Shown piece after piece: positions 23,130 through 36,900 of a DNA stretch of 64,000 bases (position 1 is its first letter; every line of letters starts with the position of its first letter). The notes under the pieces are model-generated. The model was not told the origin of the DNA, did no database searches, and saw only the letters and a program-made list of their open reading frames with translations. The stretch is from Quercus robur (taxonomy: Eukaryota; Streptophyta; Magnoliopsida; Fagales; Fagaceae). The position numbers and the translations under genes are program-made. The stretch covers positions 744,001-808,000 of the forward strand of contig NC_065536.1 in assembly GCF_932294415.1 (NCBI RefSeq), read 5' to 3'.

Positions 23130-25514
23130 ATGGCAGGGAAGAAAATTATAGCGATATGTCAGTTAGGAGGAGAATTTGAGACAAATAGAGATGGTTCATT
23201 GTCGTACAGAGGTGGTGATGCTCATGCTATAGACGTTGATGACCAAATGAAGTTTAATGAGTTTAAGATGGAAGTGGCAGAAATGTTTAATTGTAGCATT
23301 GATACCATGTATATTAAATACTTCCTTCCTGGCAATAAGAAGACTCTCATTACGATTTCCAATGACAAAGATCTAAAGCGCATGATAAAGTTCCATGGAG
23401 ACTCTCTTACTGCTGATGTTTATGTCATTATGGAAGAAATTGTTGCTCTTGATGTATCAAACTTGCCTGCCAGTAGGTAGTCTTCTTGATGTCTAAGCTT
23501 AAGTTTATTTGTTACTTTTGGATCTTTTGGTTTAAATTTGTAAAGCCTTGGATTTTGTAGGTCAAGCAGAACAACTTTGTCAGAAACTGTTCTTCCAGTT
23601 GATGCCCCTCTTGACATTGTAGATGGTATTGTGGATGATACCACCCAGCCTGAAGTCACACTTGATGCTGCTCTTGATATTGTAGATGATACCAATCATG
23701 TTGACACCCATATGATCATACCTGCTGAAATTTCTCCCATTTTCTCTATAGTTAGTTCCAATGATGAGAAGCATGCTAAAGGTGCACAGCAGTGGCAGAA
23801 TACCATTACAGGTGTGGGGCAAAGGTTCAACAGTGTTCATGAATTTCGTGAGTCTCTGCGTAAATATGCAATTGCACATCAGTTTGCATTCAGGTACAAG
23901 AAGAATGATAGTCATCGTGTGACTGTCAAATGCAAAGCAGAAGGCTGTCCTTGGAGAATACATGCCTCAAGGTTGTCAACCACTCAATTAATATGTATTA
24001 AAAAGATGAATCCAACGCATACGTGTGAGGGGGCTGTTGCAACAACAGGGCATCAGGCAACTAGGAGCTGGGTGGCTAGTATTATTAAGGAGAAGTTGAA
24101 AGTTTTCCCGAATTATAAGCCCAAGGATATTGTCAATGACATCAAACAGGAATATGGAATACAACTGAACTACTTCCAGGCATGGCGTGGGAAAGAAATT
24201 GCAAAGGAGCAGCTTCAGGGTTCATACAAAGAAGCTTATAATCAGTTACCTTTTTTCTGTGAGAGGATAATGGAGACCAATCCAGGAAGTCTGGCTACAT
24301 TCACCACTAAGGAAGACTCAAGTTTCCATCGTCTCTTTGTCTCGTTCCATGCCTCGTTATACGGTTTCCAACAAGGTTGTCGGCCTCTTCTTTTTCTTGA
24401 TAGCATACCCTTAAAGTCAAAATATCAAGGCACGCTGTTAGCTGCAACAGCAGCAGATGGAGATGATGGTGTATTTCCTGTTGCTTTTGCTGTAGTTGAT
24501 GCAGAATCTGACGATAATTGGCATTGGTTCTTGTTACAATTGAAATCTGCCCTCTCAACATCTTGTCCAATAACATTTGTGGCAGACAGACAGAAGGGGT
24601 TAAGGGAGTCCATTGCTGATATATTTACAGGCTCGTACCATGCATACTGCCTACGTTACTTGACTGAGCAATTTATTAGAGACTTAAAAGGGCAGTTTTC
24701 TCATGAGGTGAAGCGACTCATGGTTGAGGATTTTTATGCTGCTGCTTATGCACCTACGCCTGAAAGCTTCCAAAGATCTATTGAAAGCATTAAAAGTATT
24801 TCTCTTGAAGCTTACAATTGGATTGTACAAAGTGAACCCCTGAACTGGGCAAATTCATATTTTCATGGTGCCAGATATAACCATATGACATCAAACTTTG
24901 GGGAGCTATTCTATAGTTGGGCTTCAGATGCACATGAATTACCAATAACACAGATGGTTGATGTGATAAGGGGCAAGATTATGGAGTTGATTTACACACG
25001 GCGAGCAGATTCCATCCAGTGGTTGACTAGACTAACTCCATCCATGGAGGAAAAACTCAAAAAGGAAAACCATAAAGTTCCTCCCCTTCAAGTGCTACTG
25101 TCAGCTGGTAGCACATTTGAGGTTCGTGGTGACACCATTGAAATGGTTGATATTGATCATTGGGATTGTAGTTGCAAAGGGTGGCAGTTAACTGGTTTAC
25201 CATGCTGCCATGCAATTGCTGTTCTTGGTTGCATGGGTCGGAGCCCATATGATTATTGTTCCAGATACTTCACAACGGAGAGCTACAGATTAACTTATTC
25301 AGAGTCTGTAAATCCTATTCCAAATGCGGACGTGCCTGTGCTAAAAGATTCTTCTCAGCTCACTGTAACTGTAACCCCACCTCCCACCCGCCGCCCACCA
25401 GGCCGGCCCACTACGAAGCGGTATGGATCACAAGAGGTAGTGAAACGTCAACTCCAGTGCAGCAGATGCAAGGGTCATGGACACAACAAGTCCACTTGCA
25501 AAGAGTTCATTTAG
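23130..25514 (+). CDS. PB1-domain MUSTANG-type domesticated Mutator transposase (two exons, 766 aa)
   Basis: The exons are 23130-23476 and 23561-25514, joined at AG|GTAGTC and TTTTGTAG|GTCA within an Arg codon. Residues about 5-105 form a PB1 domain with basic and acidic faces (KFNEFKMEVAEMF, ISNDKDLKRM). Residues about 205-275 are a MuDR-type DNA-binding region (CKAEGCPWRIHASR). About 385-490 is the MULE transposase core, with Asp396 (LFLDSIPLKSKYQG) and Asp458 (VADRQKGL). A SWIM zinc finger starts at 652 (CSCKGWQLTGLPCCHAI) and a CCHC knuckle lies at about 749-762. PB1 plus transposase is known from the group-B MUSTANG proteins (MUG5-8), which are host proteins, probably transcriptional regulators, important for growth and flowering. 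No terminal inverted repeats flank the gene, as expected after domestication. The exact paralogue is not assigned. Confidence 0.88.
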
Positions 25515-28385
25515 AGTTTTAGACATTGTAAGCATCGGCTTCTTGTATATAATGCATCTTTATACCCATTTCATGTAATGGTATGATGCTTGTTTTTATC
25601 ACCTGTTCTGTGGATTGTCTATCTTCACTGATTATGCTCACAAGCATATGTTCTAGCTCAAATGATTCTTTCCCCCCTTCCATAATAATGGATTGGAGGG
25701 TGAGGTTTTGGGTTCATGATCAATTGAGTGTGCATGTGTTACTTCCTAATCAAAGAAAAAGAAAAGTGCAAACCCTGTTCATAGTATTTATTTGCATCTG
25801 TAGTTATGGTTCCCTTTGCATTACTCTGTTGTCCATAGGAGCTTATGTCTGTGTATGTTCTGTCACGCGTATATAATCTTCAATGGTTTAGCTGCGCATA
25901 TCTTATGGATGTTTATCTGTTGTAAAAACTAAGGTGCATCTATTGGTATGGTCTCCCTTTCTTTGCTTTCTTGTTCGTTTAAAAATGTACATATAAATTA
26001 CCTTTTAACCTCTTAATTTGTAAACAGGATGATCATTTCAACTTTTGCACTGCCAGCCCAGTTGGTAGCTCTTTTTTAATACATGAATGTGCTGATGCAT
26101 ACCTAATTTGATGGACAGTGTTGATTTCTGTTGATGACATGGTTGTATGTTAGCACTGAGTTTTTAGATGACCCAACAGGGTTCCCTAGGAGTCAATGAG
26201 CCCGCAGGATTTTATTTTTTTTCCTTTTTCCCCTGTTTAAACAAATTTTGTTGACTATTAACTAATAGAACCTGTTTTGTTTTCTGCTAATAGGATTGCA
26301 CCAAAGGACACTGCGCATCATAATCTTGTACATCTAACAACTCTTTTGGAGTGGATGAAAAATAGACCTGTAATTTAGTTTAAAATAACCAAGCCATGGG
26401 ACCTGATGTATGCAATGGAAGTGTTAGAGAAGGTAGTTTCTCTTGTTATTCTGTGTCTTACTAACTTCAGTTTTTGCTAGTATAAGTGACATTTAGCGAC
26501 TGTGACATAATAATATATAAAGATTTTCTTACTGTTGTTTGAAAGTTCTATACAAGATGCAGTCATTATGCTGATCTAAACTTTAAATATATTCGTTATT
26601 TTAGTTTTACCATCCATAAGATTTAAGAGCAACCATATATAATTATGAGTTTACTGGAATGTATTTTAATATGTTATTTCTATTTTTTGAGAATGATAGC
26701 TGGGTTTAGCAGCCATGATCTGAATTATTTTCTTCCGATGTGATAAAGCACATCACAAATATGGTTTGTTGAGTATTACTAGCTCAATAACTCCAGAGCA
26801 AAAATAATTTCACTTTTTTTTTGGTTGCAATCGTCGAGGCAACAAGTTATTAACAATAAATGATAAAATGATATTAGTGGTGAGTTTAAATGAGAAGTAA
26901 TAAAAATTTGTCAAATCAATTATTGTGATGGGTTGAATACATTTTGAGTGTGGCATCTACTTTGAACATTACTGGGACCTTGGTGACTTTGATGGCCACA
27001 GGAAATCAGCTTCAAAATTCCCAAAATGAGCCTTGCAATTGTGCTGCTGATTTGAACTAATCGTATGGGTATTATCTGGCATGTGGCATAAGCATAAAAC
27101 CGTAGAATACAACTTTGATATTGTTTGAGGCCTTATGGTAGGGTCACAACAAAAATTCATAATGGTATTACAACAGTCCTTAATTTTCTTACCACCCAGA
27201 CGGCTGAGACGGGTCATAAAAAAAAGATGTAAATTATGGTGGGCTCAAGTGTGAGATGGTAGGCAAATTGGAGGTGTTAAAGAATTTTGTTGTGGCCCTA
27301 AGGCCCCTAACTTGATTGTATTGTTTTCAAGTGCTTGATGTAAATAGAATTTATCAATTTGACTCGAGAGTTCTTCTGGATATTAGGAGCTAAAAATTTT
27401 GGCGTGAAAATTTCCAAGAGTATTGATGAATCAACAATTGCTCTATTTATGGCTTCGGATTGTCTATTTGACTGGAAAAAGAAAGTTAGCAATAGCATAA
27501 CAAAAAATAAAAGAAAAGAAAAGAAAAAAGAAACTCTACTTTCCAATGATATTAGTCATCATGGCATAGAACAATCTCTACAACATGCTTCATGGTGGGT
27601 CTTTCATCCTTGTGTTCTGCGCACATTGCAAAGCCACTCTAACCAATAAGCAACTGAGTTTTGCTAAGGAAAAAAAAAAACATGTGTCATTGAATTTTCT
27701 ATTAGATAAATCCATAAGTTTCGAAAATTTAAACCTAGAAAATCAATGTTCTTTAGATAACAAATAAAACACCTTATATTATCATTTCAATTTTCCAATC
27801 ATTACTTCCATCTAAAATTCCAAATACATGAAAAAAATTTTTGGGATGTTAAAACTTAGTGGGAGTATTTTAGACATTACACAAAAAAATATTTTAAGAA
27901 TCATAAGCTTTTATTATGGTTTAACTGAGAGAATCACAATATGAAATATTTGCTATTTTCTAAAATATTAAAGGAAAAATTGCTTGATTTTAAAGTTAAA
28001 GAAGGAATTGTAGACTACCTCAAACATAAAGGATGAAAAGTGTTTTTATCCTAAGTTTTTGTTTTTTGTTTTTGTTTTTTTTTTTTTTTTTTTTTTTTTT
28101 GTTTTTGTAAAACTATATGTTTTTACTTAAAATGGTGTATAAAGAAAAAAAAAAAAAATTACATGTCAACCCAAGAAAATTGTATGTGAAAAAGTGAATT
28201 TTGGCTCAACATCGTTGATTAAACCAATAAATTTTTTTTAGAAACACAATAAAATGGCACAACATTTTTATAATACCTTTATAATTTTGTTATATTTTAT
28301 ACTTGTAAAAAATTGATAACTCAGTAATTTTGAAAATATTTTGATGACAACAAAATGTCTTAACATTTTTACAAAAGAAATTTTA
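25515..28385. other. 3' flank and intergenic region
   Basis: It probably includes the 3' UTR of the MUSTANG-like gene. An exon-like piece near 26294-26380 might be non-coding transcript sequence. I see no further gene. A T30-type homopolymer stretch lies at about 28078-28102. Confidence 0.45.
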
Positions 28386-28556
28386 TGTCCACTACTACAT
28401 TTTCATAACAAATTATAAGTAATAGGTTGTTACAAGTTGTTATTGGTGGGCAAAAAAGTTATTTCATTAGCAAGTTTAAATTAGAACCAATAACAATTTA
28501 CCACTTATGGTTTGTTATGAAAGTGTTGTGAAAAATGTTGTAGATGTAGCACTTGT
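28386..28556. mobile_element. Palindromic MITE-like repeat
   Basis: The left segment TTTTCATAACAAATTATAAG and the later TTGTTATTGG pair in inverted orientation with CCAATAACAATTTACCAC and CTTATGGTTTGTTATGAAA on the right. This gives an imperfect inverted repeat of about 170 bp. No coding sequence, and boundaries are approximate. Confidence 0.5.
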
Positions 28557-28695
28557 TTTGCACAATAACTTTATTTTTAGTTGTGATTAGTTCCAATATG
28601 ATATTTTATTATTTTATTTTGATCTATAAGAAATTAACACTTCAACAATTGTGAAAATATTGTGCCAATTCGTTGTGTTAATATTTTATTTTTTT

Positions 28696-29986
28696 GTGAA
28701 ACATTGCGAGTTGAACAAACCAAAATTAATGTAGCAAAACTACTGTAACTTTACGAATTAAAAAAAATGCGGCCGGTGAAATAGTGCAAGTTGAACAAGC
28801 GAAAAATACTATAACTTCAAGGCATTTTCTCTTTTTATATATAGATAATATAATATAAAATAAAATAAAAAAACTAATTGGTGTACATGAGAAGAAAAAA
28901 AATCCATCTCCCCAAATTGGCCAAATGCCTTGAATAAGTATGAAAAGTTTTTTAGTAGCATTAGAATGAGTCCAAAAACTTGACTAAACCAACACACTAT
29001 TCCTAAGCCTATTGAAAATAATTTTGTGAAACATTGCGAATAGAACAAACCAAATATAATGTAGCAAAACTATTGTAACTTTATTAATTCAAAAAAAAAA
29101 AAAAAATAGTGGCCAGTGAAACAGTGCAAGTTGAACAAACCAAAAATACTGTAGCTTCAAGGCATTTTCTCTTTTTATATATAGATAATATAATATAAAA
29201 CAAAACAAAAACAAATTAGTGTACATGAGAAGAAAAAAAATCCATCTCACTAGATTGACTAAATGCCTTGAATAAGTATTAAAGGTTATTTAGTTGCATT
29301 AGAATGAGTCCAAAAACTTGACTAAACCAAAACACTATTCCTAAGCCTATTGAAAATAATTTTGTGAAACATTGCGAGTTGAACAAACCATAGCAAAACT
29401 ATTGTAGCTTTACACATTAAAAAAAAAGTGGCTGGTGAAATAGTGCAAGTTGAACAAACCAAAAATACTGTAACTTCACTCTTTTAATATATAGATAATA
29501 TAATATAAAAAAAAACAAAAATAAATTGGTGTACATGAGAAGAAAAAAAATCCATCTCACTAGATTGACTAAATGCCTTGAATAAGTATTAAAGGTTATT
29601 TAGTTGCATTAGAATGAGTCCAAAAACTTGACTAAACCAAAACACTATTCCGAAGCCTATTGAAAATAATTTTGTGAAACATTGCGAATTGAACAAACCA
29701 AAAATAACGTAGCAAAACTATTGTAGCTTTACACATTAAAAAAAAAAGTGGCCGGTGAAACAGTGCAAGTTGAACAAATCAAAAATACTGTAACTTCACT
29801 CTTTTTATATATAGATAATATAATATAAAACAAAACAAAAACAAATTAGTGTACATGAGAAGAAAAAACATCCATCTCACTAGATTGGCCAAATGCCTTG
29901 AATAAGTATAAAATGTTTTTTAGTTGCATTAGAATAAGTCCAAAAACTTGACTAAACCAAAACACTATTCCTAAGTCTATTGACTC
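28696..29986. repeat. Tandem array of four units of about 310-338 bp
   Basis: Units start at 28696, 29026, 29364 and 29674, each with GTGAAACATTGCGA. Each runs through GGTGAAATAGTGCAAGTTGA, TATATATAGATAATATAATA, GTGTACATGAGAAGAAAA and CCAAAAACTTGACTAAACC. Units 2-4 are closer to each other than to unit 1. Within each unit the head motif recurs in weaker form (GTGAAAYAGTGCAAGTTGAACAA), so the unit itself looks like an old duplication. No protein is encoded. Confidence 0.9.
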
Positions 29987-30033
29987 TTTATATAGTTAAT
30001 AGATTAAATTGTTTAATTATATGAGATTATGAT

Positions 30034-30315
30034 GCCGTTTGGATTGCGCTGAAACCTGCGTCTGCATTTGTTGCGTTTGCGTTCCTTCTTCTTTTTTTTT
30101 TTTTTTTTTTTTTTCATTTCACGCGTTTTGCTGAAAGGCAGGTGACAATTATCACTGTAGTAGTACTGTTTATGAGACCCATAGCCACTTTATTAAAAAA
30201 AAAAAAATATTAAAAATGGGTCCCATGATACTATTCACACATTTAAAAATTACTTTGCTACAGTGTTTTCAGTTTTCAGTTTCAGCAACGTACAATAAGT
30301 TCAATCCAAATGGAC
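30034..30315. mobile_element. MITE, copy 2 of the four-copy family
   Basis: The ends are GCCGTTTGGATTGCGCTGAA and GTTCAATCCAAATGGAC (inverted). The interior has a long T run, AAAAATGGGTCCCATGATAC, TATTCACACATTTAAAAATT and TTTTCAGTTTCAGCAACG. The same interior words occur in the copy at 40925. Confidence 0.65.
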
Positions 30316-31640
30316 TCTATTTGTAAATGAACTAATTGAACATTATCATAGTCTTTGAGATGCATTGTATGTGATTTAGTTATAGAAGATATAAATCACA
30401 AGTTCCTTATAAACTCGAAATGTAGTTCATAATCGGTGATGAAATTGGGCGTTTTATCTGCGAACATTATAACATATCAATTAAGATGGTTTGTTTTGAA
30501 CATGGAAGTGAAGACTTCTAGTTAATGTGTCTTAAGTAAGACATATTGAACTTGACCGTTGTGAGATTAATTATTCAACTAACAACTGTCACCTGAATAA
30601 TAAATCTCACGACTTCTAATTTTATAGACTCTCAAACCTGAGAGGATAATGAATCTGATTATGAAATGTAGGTTACTTTGATATATTAGGAGTGAGATCT
30701 AATTTAACGATCAAAATCTTAGTATGTTGGGTAACCGCACATAGTGTTAAGGGAACACATATTCTCAAGATAAAATCTATAATCTCTTTTTATAGAGACA
30801 CGAAATATCCCCTTGAGATAAGTTTAATAAGAACTGGTTATTTAGGGCCGGCTACTTTAGTAAAGAGTTACTAAAGTTTATATTTAATGAAATTAGATTT
30901 TATAAATATGAATAAATAAAAGATTAAATTGGAAACTCAAGGAATAAAATAGTTATTTACAAAGTAACAGTTTATTATGACTTTGTTCACTATGGATATA
31001 TCATGGAGGGGTCAAATGATATCATATTAGAGTCTTGAGATATAATTTATTAATAAGGCCTAGAGTGTAATTATATTCCATAATGGTACTTTTTATATAA
31101 TCAATGATAACTCTAGGTTTGTCAAGAGTTGATAGATAAGCCTGAGGCCCATTAGAGAGCTGGAGCCTTATTTGTCTCTTTGGTCTCATCCCAAGCCATA
31201 CACTAAAACCCAATTAGGCTAGCCCAAAAGGCTAACCCAATTAAATAATTAGTTTTTATTTAATAAGAGTTATTAAATAAAGTAACTATCCAGGCAGTTA
31301 AAAGTACGTATGATTAAAAAGAAGGAAAAAAAAAAGTTTTATCTGTAAGATCTTTTGAATACATTTTTCTTTTGGAAAATTAATGTACTTAAGAATTGAT
31401 TGAGAGACCACTCATCTTGGGCATTATGTGGAATTGTGATGTAAATTGGAGGTTTTCTCAAGTCTTGTTTTTGAATTTTATTACATCAAGGTACACTTTT
31501 TCTTCTTTGTTCTAGAATTCAAGGTTATATGTTATTTTTTATGATTGAAGTAGATACTTATGTTGCTTCCGTTGCATGTTTTGTATGAAATACAAAACTA
31601 GTTTTTCCAACTATATTATGGTTTGTTTTGATCTGTGTTG
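30316..31640. repeat. Unassigned repeat-like stretch, possibly LTR-derived
   Basis: Sequence composition changes here to an even, non-homopolymeric texture with no open frame longer than about 60 codons. It resembles LTR leader sequence of plant retroelements. I could not find a second copy, clear ends or a target duplication in the window, so the assignment is weak. Confidence 0.25.
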
Positions 31641-33327
31641 GTATTTAAATTGATATAGTTTAATATCAAGAGAAATACAATACAAAATGGTCTACAAAAT
31701 CTCAATATATTATCAAAGAAACCAAATGGTATTATAAAAATACCTAAGAATTGCATACTAAGCCAAAATGCGAATTAGACACTAGCATGGTCGATATTGA
31801 TATGGTGGATGGAACAACTCTACAGAGCATTAGCATCAAGTGTGCTAAATCCTAAATTTTTATCAGTTAGCACACCAAACATAAAAAAACAATACCTTAT
31901 TTAGATGTTTCAAATGCTAAGAGGTGCATATAGGAGCTTGACTTGAAGCTGGGGGCATGTGGCTTGGTTGGCAGATCGTCGGGGGTGGCGCGTGAGGGTG
32001 CTGACAGGTTCATTGGGCCATATTCAAATTCTTCTAGCAATATTTTTTAGATGGTCAAGAGCTGAGTGGTATGCTCAGGACTTGAAATTTGAAAAGGAGC
32101 TAGGCTCGAAGGGCATAGAGCCATAGACATGAGAGAAACAATGCACTAGTGATATGAGAACACGGGCATTTTTTTTTTAATACTTAAATATCGCTTAAAG
32201 AACATTTAGTTAATATTTTATATGAAATTTCTTTTATTATTAAAATATATTATTTATTATTTTTTGATATTACTAATTCACATAATAGTGAACCATTTTT
32301 AAAAATTTTTTAAAGTAGGTAAAATTGCATACTTGAACCATTTTTCTAAGAGCTGGCCCCCATACGAAAAATTATTTGGCACCCCCATTTGTCCATGTTT
32401 AGTGTTCCTTCCAAACTTGCTTTTCATCTTTTAATATTTTCCCTCATTTATTATTAGTCTTTACTATTGACACACCTTCACATGTCAGACCATTGGCTGA
32501 TTAAAAGTTTTACTTTTTCAATTCCCAAGCTTCAATATATTTTTCTGATCTAGAGTGAGCTGATATTGCTCTTTATTGTTATTATATTGCTTTATGTTGT
32601 AAGCTGATATTGTTGTCCGCATTTGTTTGCTACTTGCTAGTAAATGTTGCTCTTTATTACTGAATATACCTGTTACTGTTTTTTTTTTTTTGCTCTATTT
32701 TGCTATGACCCCATTCTTTTGGCTTTGTATTTTTTTTTTCTTTGCATAAAATTTTTAATTTTGCCTCAAAAAAGAGTGCTGAGCTGATGCAACTAGCAAA
32801 AATGACTTTAAAATCTTGAGAAGTACTAGAGTATTATTCTCCTTTTTTTTTTTTTTTAATTAAACCAATTGATAAGCTTTATTCAAAATTTTATTTTTTG
32901 GCTTCTATTCGACTCAAACAACCAAATGTGAAAGTCATCTTGTATTTTTATATATAATTTCATATTGGCTTATAAGGATTTTGTTATTTTTAATTCTAAA
33001 AATTTTATATTTTCTTGTAGATGTAGTTGTTATATTTATATTTAATTTCTTGAATGGTTTGAACTTATGGTTGTTAAAAGGACTAAGAGAAACTTAGAAG
33101 GGAAAATGAACTTAAGATACTTAATTGGTCACTTAGGTTTTTTTAAGTGCTAATAAGAATTACATTGATTATACCAATGCACAAAAACATATATGTACCA
33201 TTTTGAGTTTTTCTTGAATTGTGACTCACTATGAGATAGTTTAACCTCGGTCCCCCAAACCAAAATTTCTAACTCCGCCTTGGATGCATCAAGTTTTGGG
33301 CTTTCTTAATGGAGGAAAAATACACAA

Positions 33328-33364
<37 letters not shown>

Positions 33365-33961
33365 TTAAAAAAATCACTTTATTTGTGACATAAAAAAGTT
33401 TTAGAAAAAAGAACAAAGTTTAACTATAAAATTGATTGTAACCTAAGGTTATAATTTTACTCAATATCTTTTTATTGGAGGTAATTTTAACAAATTCACC
33501 ATTGGATTTACATCTTTTTCTTATATCCTCCGTACTTACAAAATTTATAGAAAATTAAAGATCAATAAGTTATGTCATCAATAATTGTTTAAATTGTAAG
33601 CTTTTGTAATTTAAAATTATGTATAAAATATAAACTTATAGATCATATAGTAAATAATTTTCGATTAATACAAAATTAAAAATGTGTATTAAGTACATAA
33701 AGAACATATAATTCAACGGTTAGATTTTCATAATATGTAGTAATATTTATTTTCTTGAGTAAAGTTGTAGTTTTAGGCTGCCATATTTGGAGGTCTTTCT
33801 CTACTAAAGAGTAGGTCATCGCCTAAGTGGTATAAGCCTAGAGAGGCTGTGGTATATATATTGTAAAAAATGAAAATACACAAGTTCAAGAGGTAAATGC
33901 AATACAAAGGAGTCGGTGCAGTGGTCCAAGAGATACAGCAACGTACAGATCGAGAAAATAA
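31641..33961. other. Intergenic stretch with a CA microsatellite
   Basis: Mostly AT-rich. A pocket near 31930-32110 is more GC-rich but shows no coding frame. A CA microsatellite lies at about 33329-33359. No gene is supported. Confidence 0.45.
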
Positions 33962-36900
33962 CTAGAGTCTGAAGTGGAGGAGGTTGATATCTGTGTCATT
34001 TGGCAGTCTGCGCTGTGGAGGGAACTTGGGGAGGAGACTGGCAATGTACTTAGCCGTTTCCAAATATGCTGTAAGCTTATTTTCGGATCCAGTTTGTTTA
34101 GCTATCACATTCACATTCACATTCTCCCGTTTTTTTGAATTGTGATGCTTTAAGTTCACTGTATCTGTATGCATAGCACTGGCCACTGGCAATACGTGAA
34201 CGTTGCACTTGTTTTCCTTGCTAAGTAGTTCCTTAACTGCCTTTTTCTTCAATGACCAACTACCACTTCTTAAGTTGAAGTTATATAAAGGAAGGAACCG
34301 TTGCCCATAAATAGCTAAAAATTCCACTGCTGCTAAAATAAACTCAAATTCCTCTTGGGACATGTAGTAGGGAAAGCTGACCCTAGTCCATCCTGGTTTT
34401 ACTCCAACATAGCCCTACAAAAATACAACAAAATTTTAGCCCCAAAATCTATATCATAGGTTTCAAGGGTACTTAGGGTCTGTTTGGATATAGTTTATTT
34501 TAGTTGAAACTGAAAACATTGTAGCGAAATAATTTTTAAATGTGTAGATAGTGTTGTGAGACCCTTTTTTAATGAAAAAGTTGCTGAAAAATATAATTTG
34601 TAAGACCTATGAATAGTGCATCCGTGCATTGTTCACAATTGACTTGTCAACAATTGCGGGCTGAACAAAAAAAAAAAAAAAAAGAAAAAAAAAAGAGAAA
34701 AACGCAAATTACAAAACGCAAACGCCAAATTAATTTGAATCCAAACAGGTACTTAGTGAGAAATAGAAATACTATATTTTTACTTCAAATTTTATAATCT
34801 ACTTTATTCTTTACCAATTATTATATGTTTTCTTTTATTTTTTTGTTTTAATTTTAAACTTTGGTTATTTTATTTAAAAAAAAAAAAAAAAGTAAAACAT
34901 ATACATTGCAGCAATTTAGGGAGTATTTACCTTTTGAATGAGAGCTCTCAGGGCGAGTGAATGAAACTCACCCACATTAAGTAAATCGTGACCATAGGGT
35001 CCGGCACAAGCGCATCCACCTCGAGCCTGGATGCCAAACAGGTCATTGAGGAGTGCTGCAACAAATGGTCCATGAAGAGGTTTATCTTTATTTTTCCCTG
35101 TCTCTCCCCACAAGTAAAACTCTTTCACCTTTACCTCTCTGCAGCTATCTGTATTGTCAAACGGGTCATTACTCCCATTTTTGAGACCAGCCAATGAGGA
35201 ATTGCTAGTACTATAAATGAGGAAAGACAATATAGCTTGGCGCTTGGCACTTGTATTTCCTAAAATGCATATGTTCTGATTTAGGAGAAGCCTCTCAAGA
35301 GCCTTCTCTATGTAGGTGTGCTCCTGTTTTTCTATCACTTGGTAACCAATGTATTCCTTCACCCACAAGGCCAATGCTGCTCTAACTGTCTGTATTATTT
35401 GAGGAGTCCCACCATTTTCCCTTTCTTCTATGTCCTCCATATATAATGTGTCCTGCAATCAATGATAGAAGATTACGGAAGTGTATGTGGGTTGGTTAAG
35501 GCCTAAGGGGGTACCATTTTATTTAGGACTTGATTTTACCAGGACAAGACTCAAGAGCAACAGCCCTGCATACTCAATCATCAATCCCATAACTGGGTCA
35601 AGTGCCATAAATACCAATTAGAATCAGATATGGGTCCAGTACCAGTAGGCAAGGCAATAACATTATCCATATAAGAGGTTCAATTACCTTTTCATTGAAG
35701 CCATTGACATAATTAACAGTTCCACCTCCACAAGTTGATGGTGGAGAAGATTCCAGTCGATAGAGGACCTTTCTCATCAAAAGTATGCCAGGTGATCCGG
35801 GCCCACCAAGGAACTTATGTGGACTAAGGAAAATGGCATCATAGCCATCAATCTCCCCAGATCTCATGTCAATCTCCACATAAGGGCCACTGAACACATA
35901 CAAATTTTCATGTCAGGAAAATTGGCTTCTCTAATCTCTTGATGCCAAAAACTAAGAGAAGCTAAAGAATGAACTTTGCACAAATTGTACACACCTTGCT
36001 GCAAAATCAAAGCATGCAAAACCTCCATATTGATGAAGTAATTTAGCAATTGCACGCGTATCCGAATAAATTCCGGACACGTTGCTACAAGCCGAAAAGG
36101 AACCCAAAATTGGACGGTTGGCATATTTATAAGTCTCAAGTTGTAGTTTTAGAGCCTCCATGTCTATCAAACCATTGTCATCTAAACCAATCTCTATTAC
36201 TTCAGCCAAGCTTTGCCGCCATGAGAGAAGGTTGGAGTGGTGCTCATAAGGACCAACAAAAACCACCCACCTTTCTTCACTACGAAGGAATTTAAGTACC
36301 CTGTCTTTCAAAATGGATGGTACTGCAATTCCCATTACTTCTTGAAGCCTTTTGATAGCAGCAGTTGTGCCCGAGCCACAGAACAAGATTGCATCTTCCT
36401 GTCCACCACCTAAGCTTTTCTTGATGTAACTGGTTGCTTCATGCACCATTTTTGTTGTCCAGGACCCCACGTGACTGTCACAAGTGTGAGTGTTCCCTGC
36501 ACGCAAATTGGGTACTCAAAGTTAAGCCAAAAAAATCATAATTCTTAAAACACTATTTAATTTGGAAAATAACACTCCACTCCAAATTTAAAGAAAAAAA
36601 AATACTCTCCTCTCTTGGGTTGAAGAAAATAGCACCCTATCTTGTTTATATTAATAATAAAATATTCTAAATTTTTATAAGATTTTCTTTAACAAAGTTT
36701 AACTATAATTAGTAAAAACGTGACTAATAAATTTATAATTAAAATGCAAACTTCATCAAGCACTAAAAGAATTGCAATAATAAATCTCTTCTCATTTGAA
36801 AAAAGAAAAAAAAAAAAGAAAGAGCAAAAGTCATCTTGAATATTTTAAAATACTCTTTATTTAAAAATTCAAAAAAATAAATTTCAATTCCAAAATGAAT

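Noticed and set aside
28696-29986. Centromeric satellite
   Set aside because: Only four diverged units of uneven length (310-338 bp) flanked by ordinary sequence and genes, too short to call centromeric.
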